This document shows positions 17,701 through 28,488 of a stretch of 64,000 bases of DNA, in pieces. The notes beneath the pieces were generated by a model, which was given only the letters and a program-made list of their open reading frames with translations, ran no database searches and was not told the origin of the DNA. The DNA is from Pseudomonas fluorescens. GTDB lineage: Bacteria; Pseudomonadota; Gammaproteobacteria; Pseudomonadales; Pseudomonadaceae. Each line of letters opens with the position of its first letter. Position 1 is the first letter of the stretch. Both the position numbers and the translations under genes were made by a program. The DNA is taken from contig NZ_LACC01000025.1 in NCBI RefSeq assembly GCF_000967965.1, forward strand, positions 199,373-263,372, written 5' to 3'.

Positions 17701-17991
17701 ATGAGCGATACCCTGCAGCTGATCCTTGAAGACACCGACGGCACGCAACTGGAGACTTCCTGCACCCGCGTCGCGGTCCTGTGGCAAGGTAAAGAGCTGT
17801 GGATCCAGCAGGACGGCCGTGGCCAGTTACTGATCGGTGTGGACGTCGAGGAAGGTGACGCCGAGTACGCCAACCTGCTGTTGCGCCCATTGGCGACTAA
17901 TCTGGTAAGTCTGCAACTGGAGATGGAACCGGCTGAACTCGGCGACGACGAGGATCACGTTCACGGCCCGGATTGCAACCACGACCACTAA
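17701..17991 (+). CDS. 96-aa conserved protein inside the aru operon with an acidic/His-rich tail
   Basis: Small cytoplasmic protein with no signal peptide. The body looks like a short beta-rich domain (LQLILEDTDG, VAVLWQGKELWIQQDGRG). The C-terminus is an acidic, histidine- and cysteine-containing tail (DDEDHVHGPDCNHDH) that could bind a divalent metal. As I recall, a gene in this position is conserved in Pseudomonas (PA0900 in P. aeruginosa), sometimes given an unsupported topoisomerase label. It lies between aruB and aruE, the latter encoding a zinc enzyme, so a metal-handling role is conceivable but unproven. Confidence 0.8.
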   Translation: MSDTLQLILEDTDGTQLETSCTRVAVLWQGKELWIQQDGRGQLLIGVDVEEGDAEYANLLLRPLATNLVSLQLEMEPAELGDDEDHVHGPDCNHDH

Positions 17992-18003
17992 GGAAACCGC
18001 TCT

Positions 18004-19014
18004 ATGCTCGCCCTCGGCAAACTGCTTGAACTGACCCTCGCCGGCCGCGAACCGGCGGAGAAGACTCAACTGACTGTCGAAGGCGTGCGCATGCGCTGGT
18101 TGAGCGAAGGTGCGCTGGAAGTCCGACCACCTGAAGCGCGTGACAACGGCCTGGACCTGCTGCTGTCGGCGGGGATCCACGGTAACGAAACAGCGCCGAT
18201 CGAGCTGCTCGATCGTCTGTTGCACGACATTGCCCGCGGCGACTTGAAGCCGCGCGCACGTATTCTGTTCCTGTTCGGTAATCCCGAAGCGATTCGCAAG
18301 GGCGAGCGTTTTGTCGAGCAGGACGTCAATCGGCTGTTCAATGGCCGTCACGAACAAAGCAGCGGTTGCGAAGCCCTGCGCGCCTGTGAGCTGGAGCGTT
18401 TGGCTGCCAGCTTCTTCAGCCTGCCGGATCGCCAGCGCCTGCACTACGACCTGCACACGGCGATTCGTGGCTCGAAAATCGAGCAGTTCGCCTTGTATCC
18501 GTGGAAGGAAGACCGCCAGCATTCGCGTCAGGAACTGGCGCGCCTGCGGGCTGCTGGAATGGAAGCGGTGTTGCTGCAGAACAAACCATCGATCGTCTTC
18601 AGTTCCTATACCTACGACAAGCTGGGTGCCGAGGCCTTCACCCTGGAGTTGGGCAAGGCGCGGCCGTTCGGTCAGAACGACGGGGTCAACGTCTCTCTGC
18701 TGGAGAAGCGTCTCAAGCAGATCATCGAGGGCACCGAACCAGAACTGACTGAGGGCGCGCTGGACGGTTTGCAGCTGTACAGCGTGGCGCGAGAAATCAT
18801 CAAGCACAGCGACAGCTTCCGCCTGAACCTGCCGGCGGACATCGAGAACTTTTCGGAGCTGGAAGTGGGTTACCTGCTGGCGGAAGACATCGCCAACACC
18901 CGCTGGATCATTGAGGAAAAGGGCGCACGGATCATCTTCCCGAACCCCAAGGTGAAGAATGGTTTGCGTGCCGGCATCCTGGTCGTGCCGACCACGGACG
19001 AAAACCTGGCATAA
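18004..19014 (+). CDS. aruE: succinylglutamate desuccinylase
   Basis: 336-aa zinc hydrolase of the AstE/aspartoacylase family, last AST enzyme: succinylglutamate to succinate and glutamate. The zinc ligands are visible in SAGIHGNETAP (His and Glu) and YDLHTAIRGS (His). Start at 18004 follows AAGGAAACCGCTCT, 12 bp after the 96-aa gene. It ends the aru operon; a REPIN follows. Confidence 0.95.
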   Translation: MLALGKLLELTLAGREPAEKTQLTVEGVRMRWLSEGALEVRPPEARDNGLDLLLSAGIHGNETAPIELLDRLLHDIARGDLKPRARILFLFGNPEAIRKGERFVEQDVNRLFNGRHEQSSGCEALRACELERLAASFFSLPDRQRLHYDLHTAIRGSKIEQFALYPWKEDRQHSRQELARLRAAGMEAVLLQNKPSIVFSSYTYDKLGAEAFTLELGKARPFGQNDGVNVSLLEKRLKQIIEGTEPELTEGALDGLQLYSVAREIIKHSDSFRLNLPADIENFSELEVGYLLAEDIANTRWIIEEKGARIIFPNPKVKNGLRAGILVVPTTDENLA

Positions 19015-19031
19015 GCCCAACACAAAACCAA

Positions 19032-19122
19032 TGTAGGAGCGAGCCTGCTCGCGAAAGCGATGTATCAGTCAACATATTCGTCGACTGACAGTCCGCCTTC
19101 GCGAGCAGGCTCGCTCCTACAG
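19032..19122. repeat. REPIN downstream of aruE
   Basis: Inverted pair of GAGCGAGCCTGCTCGCGAA REP units in the convergent gap between aruE and the lumazine synthase gene. Confidence 0.88.
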
Positions 19123-19135
19123 GTTTTTGCGGTGA

Positions 19136-19645
19136 TTACACGGCTACCGCACGCGGCTCACTGCGACGCAGCGAGCGGATCTTCAGCAGCGTATCCGCAC
19201 AAGTCTTCGCCGCTTCCTGGCCTTTATGCAGGAAATGCTCGAAGAAGAACTTCTGGTGCTCTTCGCCGGCATGGAAGTGGTGCGGGGTCAGGGACACCGA
19301 GAACACCGGCACTTCGGTTTCCAGTTGCACCTGCATCAGGCCGCTGACTACCGACTGGGCGACGAACTCGTGACGGTAGATGCCGCCGTCCACCACCAGA
19401 GCTGCCGCGACGATGCCGGAATAACGACCGGTCTTGGCCAGCAACTTGGCGTGCAGGGGCATTTCAAAGGCACCGCCGACTTCGAAGAAATCGATGTCGG
19501 ATTCCTGATAACCCTGGGCAATCATTTCGGCGACGAAGCCTTTACGGCTCTGGTCGACAATGTCCTTGTGCCAGCAGGCCTGGATGAACGCAACGCGCTC
19601 GCCGTGATGGTGTTTGCTTTTGCTGTCGATTGCGGTGGGTTGCAT
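19136..19645 (-). CDS. ribH: 6,7-dimethyl-8-ribityllumazine synthase, type II-like
   Basis: 169-aa lumazine synthase, which condenses the ribityl-aminouracil intermediate with dihydroxybutanone phosphate in riboflavin synthesis. The sequence resembles the Brucella/rhizobial RibH2 type: ACWHKDIVDQ, EVGGAFEMPLHAKLLAKTGRY, GGIYRHEFVAQSVVSG and PVFSVSLTPHHFH. A Shine-Dalgarno (CAGGAG) precedes the ATG at 19645. Upstream on the same strand is an FMN riboswitch, so expression should fall when FMN is abundant. Pseudomonas normally has another ribH in its main rib cluster, so this is probably a second, conditionally expressed copy; that is inference. Confidence 0.9.
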   Translation of the reverse strand: MQPTAIDSKSKHHHGERVAFIQACWHKDIVDQSRKGFVAEMIAQGYQESDIDFFEVGGAFEMPLHAKLLAKTGRYSGIVAAALVVDGGIYRHEFVAQSVVSGLMQVQLETEVPVFSVSLTPHHFHAGEEHQKFFFEHFLHKGQEAAKTCADTLLKIRSLRRSEPRAVAV

Positions 19646-19754
19646 GTTCTGACTCCTGTTTGTGTGAAAAACAGGGCGTTATGAATCGAAGGGGATCTGA
19701 GGGTACGCACGCTTGCACGAATGCCGGCGGACGGCCCTTTGTTGTCAATCCCGT

Positions 19755-19917
19755 TCTCTCTTCATCCGGACTATGACCGTCGGCCCCGGGATCACACCGG
19801 GTCTGCTGACCTTGCTGCCGGCACCGCCGAAGCCATGCTGTCACCAAGCGCTCGCGGGCTATGCGCATTGCGCGCAATTACCGCCGGTGGGGAGTTGCAC
19901 CCCGCCCTGAGAACGTT
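19755..19917 (-). promoter_or_regulatory. FMN riboswitch (RFN element)
   Basis: Read on the minus strand, the conserved RFN blocks appear in order: TCTCAGGGCGGGGTGCAA, CTCCCCACCGGCGGTAA, AGCCCGCGAGCGC, GGTCAGCAGACCCGGTGTGA, GGGCCGACGGTCA and AGTCCGGATGAAGAGAGA. It ends about 110 bp before the ribH start. Confidence 0.95.
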
Positions 19918-20115
19918 TTTGCCGCCCAAATGTTTGGCGGCGCAGCGTTTTTATCACATATTTCCGGTGTGCGCATGGCCCCTTTTGGATGATTGCTATC
20001 GAGTATTTCGCTTTATTAGTGAGCATTATCCGAGCCCAAGGGTTGATTAATCGTCGCCATGCCCGCAGTAATTCCTACCTGAAAGGGATTTCCCCTGCTT
20101 ACCGAGGCCAGATTC

Positions 20116-21120
20116 ATGAGCGTTATCGATCTTCGCAGCGACACCGTCACCCAACCTTGCGCCGGCATGCTCGATGCAATGACCAAGGCCGCCACCGGCG
20201 ATGACGTGTATGGCGAAGATCCGACGGTCAATCACCTGGAAGCCGAACTGGCCAGGCGCCTGGGTTTTGCCGCGGCGCTCTTCGTGCCGACCGGCACCAT
20301 GAGTAACCTGTTGGGGTTGATGGCCCATTGCGAGCGCGGTGACGAGTACATCGTCGGCCAGCAGGCCCACACTTATAAGTACGAAGGTGGTGGCGCGGCG
20401 GTGCTTGGCTCGATCCAGCCACAGCCGCTGGAAGTGCAGGCTGACGGTTCGCTGGACCTGGCGCAGGTTGCGGCGGCGATCAAGCCGGACGACTTCCATT
20501 TCGCCCGCACCCGTTTGCTGGCGCTGGAAAACACCATGCAAGGCAAGGTTCTGCCGCTGGAGTACCTGGCCCGGGCGCGCAGTTTTACCCGCGAGCATGG
20601 CTTGCAACTGCACCTGGACGGCGCACGTTTGTACAACGCGGCAGTGAAACTGGGTGTGGATGCCCGGGAAATCACCCAGTATTTCGATTCCGTCTCGGTG
20701 TGCCTGTCCAAAGGCCTGGGTGCGCCGGTCGGTTCGGTGCTGTGCGGCTCGGCCGAGCTGATCGGCAAGGCCCGGCGCCTGCGCAAGATGGTCGGTGGCG
20801 GCATGCGTCAGGCCGGTATTCTCGCGGCGGCAGGCCTGTATGCGCTGGATAACAACGTACAGCGCCTGGCCGATGACCATGGCAACGCGCAGTTACTGGC
20901 CGAAGGCCTGCGCGGGGCGGGGTTCGAGGTCGAACCGGTGCAGACCAACATGGTTTACGTGCAGATGGGCGAACAGGCCGAGGCCATCAAGGCCTTTGCC
21001 GCCGAGCGCGGGATCAAGCTCAGTGCCGCCGCTCGTCTGCGCATGGTCACGCACATGGACGTCAGCCGCACGCAAATCGAGCAGGTCGTCGCGACATTCG
21101 TCGACTTTTCGCGCAAGTGA
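20116..21120 (+). CDS. ltaE: low-specificity L-threonine aldolase
   Basis: 334-aa PLP enzyme that cleaves L-threonine and L-allo-threonine to glycine and acetaldehyde. It resembles E. coli LtaE in length and motifs: IDLRSDTVTQP at the N-terminus, TGDDVYGEDPTVN, the aspartate in LHLDGARLYNAA and the PLP lysine in VCLSKGLGAPVGS. Start at 20116 with a GAGG Shine-Dalgarno. It is transcribed away from the ribH riboswitch and stands alone before alaS. Confidence 0.92.
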   Translation: MSVIDLRSDTVTQPCAGMLDAMTKAATGDDVYGEDPTVNHLEAELARRLGFAAALFVPTGTMSNLLGLMAHCERGDEYIVGQQAHTYKYEGGGAAVLGSIQPQPLEVQADGSLDLAQVAAAIKPDDFHFARTRLLALENTMQGKVLPLEYLARARSFTREHGLQLHLDGARLYNAAVKLGVDAREITQYFDSVSVCLSKGLGAPVGSVLCGSAELIGKARRLRKMVGGGMRQAGILAAAGLYALDNNVQRLADDHGNAQLLAEGLRGAGFEVEPVQTNMVYVQMGEQAEAIKAFAAERGIKLSAAARLRMVTHMDVSRTQIEQVVATFVDFSRK

Positions 21121-21266
21121 TAGCGTTAGCACTCCAATTGACCGTTTCTATCGTATAAACACGCTGTACCCCGCGCGCAGGGCCGATATAATGCGGCCCT
21201 TTGCCGTCGCTTCGTCTGTTGACGTTTCGAACAGGCCTTTGGCCGCAGCCTCCGTGGAAGAACCTA

Positions 21267-23888
<2,622 letters not shown>

Positions 23889-23979
23889 GGCAGTGCTTGC
23901 GGCCCGCAGTCTAGTGGTGGGCCGCAACGCTGTTTGAGTGATTATTTGGGCGCCCTTCATGGGCAGAGGCGGCTTTGAA

Positions 23980-25221
23980 ATGGCTTTGATCGTACAGAAA
24001 TTTGGAGGCACCTCGGTCGGCACTGTCGAGAGAATCGAGCAGGTCGCCGACAAGGTTAAGAAATTCCGCGATGCCGGCGATGACCTGGTGGTTGTGCTGT
24101 CTGCAATGAGCGGCGAAACCAACCGTCTGATCGATCTGGCCAAGCAAATCAGTGGCGACGGCCAACCGGTTCCGCGCGAGCTGGACGTGATCGTTTCCAC
24201 CGGTGAGCAGGTGACGATTGCCCTGTTGGCCATGGCGCTGATCAAGCGCGGCGTGCCGGCGGTGTCGTACACCGGCAACCAGGTGCGGATTCTGACGGAT
24301 AGCGCGCACAATAAAGCGCGTATCTTGCAGATTGATGACCAGAAGATTCGCGGTGACCTGAAGGCAGGTCGTGTGGTGGTTGTCGCCGGTTTCCAGGGCG
24401 TCGACGAGCACGGCAACATCACCACCCTCGGTCGTGGCGGTTCCGACACCACCGGCGTGGCACTGGCGGCAGCCCTGAAGGCTGACGAATGCCAGATCTA
24501 CACCGACGTCGACGGCGTTTACACCACCGACCCGCGTGTGGTGTCCGTGGCTCAGCGCCTGGACAAGATCACCTTCGAAGAGATGCTGGAAATGGCCAGC
24601 CTCGGTTCCAAGGTGCTGCAGATCCGCGCGGTCGAGTTCGCCGGCAAGTACAACGTTCCGCTGCGCGTACTGCACAGCTTCAAGGAGGGTCCGGGCACCC
24701 TCATTACTATTGATGAAGAGGAAACCATGGAACAGCCGATCATTTCCGGTATCGCTTTCAACCGCGATGAAGCCAAGCTGACCATCCGTGGCGTGCCAGA
24801 CATCCCGGGCGTTGCCTTCAAGATTCTCGGCCCGATCAGTGCCGCGAACATCGAAGTCGACATGATCGTGCAGAACGTTGCGCACGATAACACTACCGAC
24901 TTCACCTTCACCGTGCACCGCAACGACTACCAGGCGGCGCAGGCCGTGCTGGAAAAAACCGCTGGCGAGCTGGGTGCCCGTGAAGTCGTGGGCGACACCA
25001 AGATCGCCAAGGTGTCGATCGTCGGCGTTGGCATGCGCTCTCACGCAGGCGTGGCCAGCCGCATGTTCGAATCCCTGGCCAAGGAAAGCATCAACATCCA
25101 GATGATCTCGACTTCGGAAATCAAAGTCTCCGTAGTGATCGAAGAGAAGTACCTGGAACTGGCTGTGCGCGCTCTGCACACGGCTTTCGAACTGGACGCA
25201 CCGGCCCGCCAGGGCGAGTGA
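23980..25221 (+). CDS. lysC: aspartate kinase
   Basis: 413-aa aspartokinase that phosphorylates aspartate, first step to lysine, threonine, methionine and diaminopimelate. The kinase domain begins MALIVQKFGGTSVG; GRGGSDTTGVALAAAL and two C-terminal ACT domains follow (the second starting VSIVGVGMRSHAG). The ATG at 23980 is preferred over an upstream frame extension. A second in-frame ATG at 24727 after AGAGGAAACC would produce a free regulatory subunit, as in alpha2-beta2 aspartokinases of other bacteria. Ends with a strong terminator. Confidence 0.96.
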   Translation: MALIVQKFGGTSVGTVERIEQVADKVKKFRDAGDDLVVVLSAMSGETNRLIDLAKQISGDGQPVPRELDVIVSTGEQVTIALLAMALIKRGVPAVSYTGNQVRILTDSAHNKARILQIDDQKIRGDLKAGRVVVVAGFQGVDEHGNITTLGRGGSDTTGVALAAALKADECQIYTDVDGVYTTDPRVVSVAQRLDKITFEEMLEMASLGSKVLQIRAVEFAGKYNVPLRVLHSFKEGPGTLITIDEEETMEQPIISGIAFNRDEAKLTIRGVPDIPGVAFKILGPISAANIEVDMIVQNVAHDNTTDFTFTVHRNDYQAAQAVLEKTAGELGAREVVGDTKIAKVSIVGVGMRSHAGVASRMFESLAKESINIQMISTSEIKVSVVIEEKYLELAVRALHTAFELDAPARQGE

Positions 25222-25231
25222 TGCGTTTGCC

Positions 25232-25266
25232 AAAAGGCGCGGTCTGACCGCGCCTTTTGTTTTTTT
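25232..25266 (+). terminator. terminator of lysC
   Basis: Stem AAAAGGCGCGGTC / GACCGCGCCTTTT followed by a T-run. Confidence 0.93.
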
Positions 25267-25409
25267 GAATGGCGTGACCCTCGAGCCTGTTCTTTTGCTC
25301 GCGCTAGTCAATACTCAGGCATGTAGGGCTGCGACCGCTCCGGTTGTGGGTCGAGTGCCTTTTTTTTGCAGACTGTTGTCCCTGAAATGTAATGCGTGAG
25401 GAGAAAGGT

Positions 25410-25598
25410 ATGCTGATTCTGACTCGTCGGTGCGCAGAAAGCCTGATTATCGGTGATGGCGAAATCACCGTGACCGTGCTCGGCGTCAAAGGAAATCAAG
25501 TGCGCATCGGTGTTAATGCCCCCAAAGAGGTGGCTGTTCACCGGGAAGAAATTTACCTGCGTATCAAGAAAGAGAAGGACGAAGAACCAAGCCATTAA
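25410..25598 (+). CDS. rsmA: carbon storage / secondary metabolism regulator RsmA (CsrA)
   Basis: 62-aa RNA-binding dimer that blocks translation by binding GGA motifs near ribosome binding sites and is titrated by small RNAs of the Gac/Rsm system. The whole family pattern is present: MLILTRRCAESLIIGD, VTVLGVKGNQVRIG and APKEVAVHREEIY, including the RNA-contacting Arg44-equivalent in HREE. The ATG at 25410 follows GAGGAGAAAGGT; the GGA within this Shine-Dalgarno could allow autoregulation. Gene order lysC-rsmA-tRNA-Ser is standard in Pseudomonas. Confidence 0.97.
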   Translation: MLILTRRCAESLIIGDGEITVTVLGVKGNQVRIGVNAPKEVAVHREEIYLRIKKEKDEEPSH

Positions 25599-25660
25599 TT
25601 TTTATCGTTTTTTATGTTTGCAAACGGGGAAGAAGCTGGTTAATATACGCCCCGTGTTGC

Positions 25661-25751
25661 GGAGAGCTGGCCGAGTGGCCGAAGGCGCTCCCCTGCTAAG
25701 GGAGTACACCTCAAAAGGGTGTCGGGGGTTCGAATCCCCCGTTCTCCGCCA
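25661..25751 (+). tRNA. tRNA-Ser(GCT)
   Basis: 91-nt class II tRNA with a long variable arm, acceptor GGAGAGC / GTTCTCC, anticodon GCT in CTGCTAA, T-loop GTTCGAATC, and an encoded CCA end. Confidence 0.97.
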
Positions 25752-25816
25752 TTATTTGCGTAGTACGTTGTAATCTGGCTTCTTCGGTAAGTTGTTGAAA
25801 TTACTAGAAAAAGTGT

Positions 25817-25844
25817 TTGACATAGAGATTAGACGGCCTATAAT
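25817..25844 (+). promoter_or_regulatory. sigma-70 promoter of the tRNA-Arg pair
   Basis: Consensus TTGACA (25817-25822) and TATAAT (25839-25844) with a 16-bp spacer, ending 14 bp before the first tRNA-Arg. Confidence 0.88.
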
Positions 25845-25858
25845 GCGCGGCAACAAAT

Positions 25859-25935
25859 GCACTCGTAGCTCAGCTGGATAGAGTACTCGGCTACGAACCG
25901 AGCGGTCACAGGTTCGAATCCTGTCGAGTGCACCA
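25859..25935 (+). tRNA. tRNA-Arg(ACG), first copy
   Basis: 77-nt tRNA, acceptor GCACTCG / CGAGTGC, anticodon ACG in CTACGAA, T-loop GTTCGAATC, encoded CCA. Confidence 0.97.
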
Positions 25936-26007
25936 TTTAAGAGTTAGTTGCAGCAATGCAGGTAACTTGGCTTCAACCAGTTGTGATCTGGTCTAAAAAC
26001 ACAAATT

Positions 26008-26084
26008 GCACTCGTAGCTCAGCTGGATAGAGTACTCGGCTACGAACCGAGCGGTCACAGGTTCGAATCCTGTCGAGTGCACCA
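26008..26084 (+). tRNA. tRNA-Arg(ACG), second identical copy
   Basis: Identical in sequence to the tRNA at 25859-25935, 72 bp downstream. The spacer shows no promoter as good as the one ahead of the first copy, so both are probably on one transcript. Confidence 0.97.
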
Positions 26085-26092
26085 TACAACAG

Positions 26093-26119
26093 AAAGCCCG
26101 CATTTAATGCGGGCTTTTT
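26093..26119. terminator. bidirectional terminator shared by the tRNA-Arg pair and the convergent gene
   Basis: Perfect inverted repeat AAAGCCCGCATT / AATGCGGGCTTT with a T-run on the plus strand. The stop codon of the minus-strand gene (26104) lies in the hairpin. Confidence 0.88.
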
Positions 26120-26622
26120 GCCGTCTTGGATTTGGCTTTTCCTTTCGTGCATCCCCTCTCGTCGAACTCCACCTGTGCGCTGCGACCTCTCTGGGTATCG
26201 TAGCGGTAGCTCGTGGCTGAATTGCGAATACTGATCCTGTCCGGCTTGCCGAGGGCGCTTTCGACGTCTTGCTGGCTCATGCCGGCGACCACTCGCTGAT
26301 TGATGATTGCCTCCCGGCGCTCTCTGGCACTGATCAGGTTTCCACACTTGTCCTGCGCCTGACCGACCACGGTCGGCTCTTTCCTCTGGATTTTAATTCC
26401 TGATGTTTCACGGGGTTCGGCCGGCGGCAAAAGCGCCCTCGTGCTGCCAGGGGTGAAGGCACGGACGTCCTGGAGTGAAACGCTCTCTTCCGCGGCACAG
26501 CCCAGTGTGGTGAAGGTAATGCGCCCATTGGCCGCCTCGCAGCGCTGAACGGTGGTGGCGAGCGCGAAGGGCAGGGGGTTGAGCAGGGTGAAAAGCAAAA
26601 AGAATTGTGCAACTGATGGCAT
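26104..26622 (-). CDS. secreted/periplasmic DUF4124-like protein
   Basis: 172-aa protein with a signal peptide (residues 1 to about 22, cleavage after FALA). The mature N-terminus (VQRCEAANGRITFTTLGC) resembles the DUF4124 pattern of exported proteobacterial proteins. The second half (GMSQQDVESALGKPDRI) resembles the SmpA/BamE-like repeat in which a short helix precedes GxPxxI. Two cysteines in the first part may form a disulfide. The ATG at 26622 is chosen because of the GGAGGACG Shine-Dalgarno just before it; an extension to 26712 adds a charged, non-signal N-terminus. Function unknown. Confidence 0.8.
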   Translation of the reverse strand: MPSVAQFFLLFTLLNPLPFALATTVQRCEAANGRITFTTLGCAAEESVSLQDVRAFTPGSTRALLPPAEPRETSGIKIQRKEPTVVGQAQDKCGNLISARERREAIINQRVVAGMSQQDVESALGKPDRISIRNSATSYRYDTQRGRSAQVEFDERGCTKGKAKSKTAKSPH

Positions 26623-26944
26623 CAGGCGTCCTCCGTGACGTTCCTTTTCAAGGGTAACGGCTACAATTTTCGAATAGGAGGTGTGTTTTCTTTTCTGGAT
26701 GCTTCGTCGCATTTTCCTGGATCAGGACGATGCTCAGGTTTGTTATGCAAGCGCTTGTTTCAGCCGAGATTTTTTAACGTTTAAAACCGTCAGGCGGTGT
26801 ATCATTGCGCCCGTCAGCCCCGCCGGGGCTTGTGGAATACCTCCATGGACTTACCCAGTAGTTACTCAGTACCCCGTTTCACCAATCATGAATTGACTGA
26901 TTGATCCTTCCGGCGTGCCCCGCTGCTGGGAGTGGAGTTCGCCT
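26623..26944. other. intergenic region upstream of mgtE
   Basis: 322 bp between divergent genes. It contains a small hairpin (AGCCCC / GGGGCT, 26816-26830) about 115 bp before mgtE and AT-rich stretches, but I recognise no Mg2+ riboswitch or confident promoter. Confidence 0.4.
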
Positions 26945-28387
26945 ATGTCCGATGTTGAAGTAAAGAAAACGCAGGAAAGCTTGCAGGATCGCCTGGCTCA
27001 GGTGGTTGAGTTGCTGCAGCGCCAGCGAGTTGTAGAAGACCTGACTCACCGCCAGGAAGGCCCGCATCATGACCGGGTCGAGAACCTGGTTCACCGGCAG
27101 AACCTCGTCGAGTTGCAACGCAAGCTCGATGACCTGCACTCCGCCGACGTCGCCTACATCCTTGAAGCCTTGCCGCTGGACGATCGTCTGACGCTCTGGC
27201 AACTGGTCAAGGCCGATCGCGACGGCGACATCCTCCTTGAAGTATCCGATTCGGTCCGTGAAACGCTGATCGCCGACATGGACGATCACGAGCTCCTGGC
27301 AGCCGCCAAGGACATGGATGCCGACGAACTCGCTGACCTGGCCTCCGAGCTGCCGCGAGACGTCGTCCATGAGCTCATGGAGACCCTCGACCAGCAACAA
27401 CGCGAGCGCGTGCGTTCGGCACTGTCCTACGACGAGGAACAGGTCGGTGCGTTGATGGACTTCGAGATGGTGACCATCCGCGAGGATGTCAGCCTTGAAG
27501 TGGTCTTGCGTTACCTGCGCCGTCTCAAAGAGTTGCCGGGCCATACCGACAAGCTGTTCGTGGTCGATTACGACGGCGTCCTCAAGGGCGTATTGCCGAT
27601 CAAGCGTTTGCTGGTCAACGATCCGGACAAACAGGTTGCCGAGGTGATGGCCAGCGATCCGGTGAGTTTCCACCCGGACGAAGACGCCTACGACGCCGCC
27701 CAGGCGTTCGAACGTTACGACTTGATCTCGGCGCCCGTGGTCGACAAGAACGGCAAGCTGATCGGCCGTCTGACCATCGATGAAATGGTCGACCTGATCC
27801 GTGAAGAGAGCGAAAGCGAAGTTCTCAACATGGCGGGTCTGCGTGAAGAGGAAGACATTTTTGCGTCGGTCTGGAAATCCCTGCGTAACCGTTGGGCCTG
27901 GCTGGCGATCAACCTGATTACCGCGTTCGTGGCTTCTCGGGTGATCGGTTTGTTTGAAGGTTCGATCGAGAAACTCGTGGCGCTTGCGGCATTGATGCCG
28001 ATCGTGGCGGGGATCGGCGGTAACTCGGGTAACCAGACCATCACCATGATTGTTCGGGCCATGGCGCTGGACCAGGTGAGTACCGGCAATACCTCGCGCC
28101 TGATGCGCAAGGAATTGGCGGTAGCGCTGATCAATGGCGTGATCTGGGGCGGGGTGATCGGTGTGGTTGCCTACCTGCTCTATGGCAGTTGGTCATTGGG
28201 CGTGGTGATGACCGCCGCGATGATACTCAACTTGTTACTGGCGGCGTTGATGGGGGTTTTGATCCCGATGACCCTGGCGAAGATGGGGCGCGATCCGGCA
28301 ATGGGTGCCAGCGTGATGATCACGGCCATGACCGACAGCGGCGGCTTCTTCATCTTCCTGGGGCTGGCGACAATCTTCCTGCTCTGA
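26945..28387 (+). CDS. mgtE: magnesium transporter MgtE
   Basis: 480-aa inner-membrane Mg2+ channel. Order: N-terminal helical Mg2+-sensing domain (residues about 30-150, with acidic repeats such as DMDADELADLASELP), two CBS domains (about 155-285, EVMASDPVSFHPDED), then five transmembrane helices from about residue 310 with the pore motif PIVAGIGGNSGNQ and the C-terminal MTDSGGFFIFLGLA. The ATG at 26945 follows GGAG; an upstream in-frame start at 26915 is not needed. A terminator follows. Confidence 0.95.
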   Translation: MSDVEVKKTQESLQDRLAQVVELLQRQRVVEDLTHRQEGPHHDRVENLVHRQNLVELQRKLDDLHSADVAYILEALPLDDRLTLWQLVKADRDGDILLEVSDSVRETLIADMDDHELLAAAKDMDADELADLASELPRDVVHELMETLDQQQRERVRSALSYDEEQVGALMDFEMVTIREDVSLEVVLRYLRRLKELPGHTDKLFVVDYDGVLKGVLPIKRLLVNDPDKQVAEVMASDPVSFHPDEDAYDAAQAFERYDLISAPVVDKNGKLIGRLTIDEMVDLIREESESEVLNMAGLREEEDIFASVWKSLRNRWAWLAINLITAFVASRVIGLFEGSIEKLVALAALMPIVAGIGGNSGNQTITMIVRAMALDQVSTGNTSRLMRKELAVALINGVIWGGVIGVVAYLLYGSWSLGVVMTAAMILNLLLAALMGVLIPMTLAKMGRDPAMGASVMITAMTDSGGFFIFLGLATIFLL

Positions 28388-28400
28388 AGTCCGCTTCACT

Positions 28401-28428
28401 AAAACCCGCCGTTTGGCGGGTTTTTTTG
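28401..28428 (+). terminator. terminator of mgtE
   Basis: AAAACCCGCC GTTT GGCGGGTTTTTTT hairpin with T-run. Confidence 0.92.
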
Positions 28429-28444
28429 TGCCCGGATTTCAGGC

Positions 28445-28472
28445 AAAAAAAAGCCAGCGATCAGGCTGGCTT
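28445..28472 (-). terminator. terminator of amrZ
   Basis: On the minus strand AAGCCAGCC / GGCTGGCTT hairpin followed by a T-run, 17 bp after the amrZ stop. Confidence 0.85.
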
Positions 28473-28488
28473 GGGCTTTCTGGCTGAA

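Noticed and set aside
26623..26944. Mg2+ riboswitch upstream of mgtE
   Set aside because: No recognisable M-box or mgtA-like leader; only a small hairpin.
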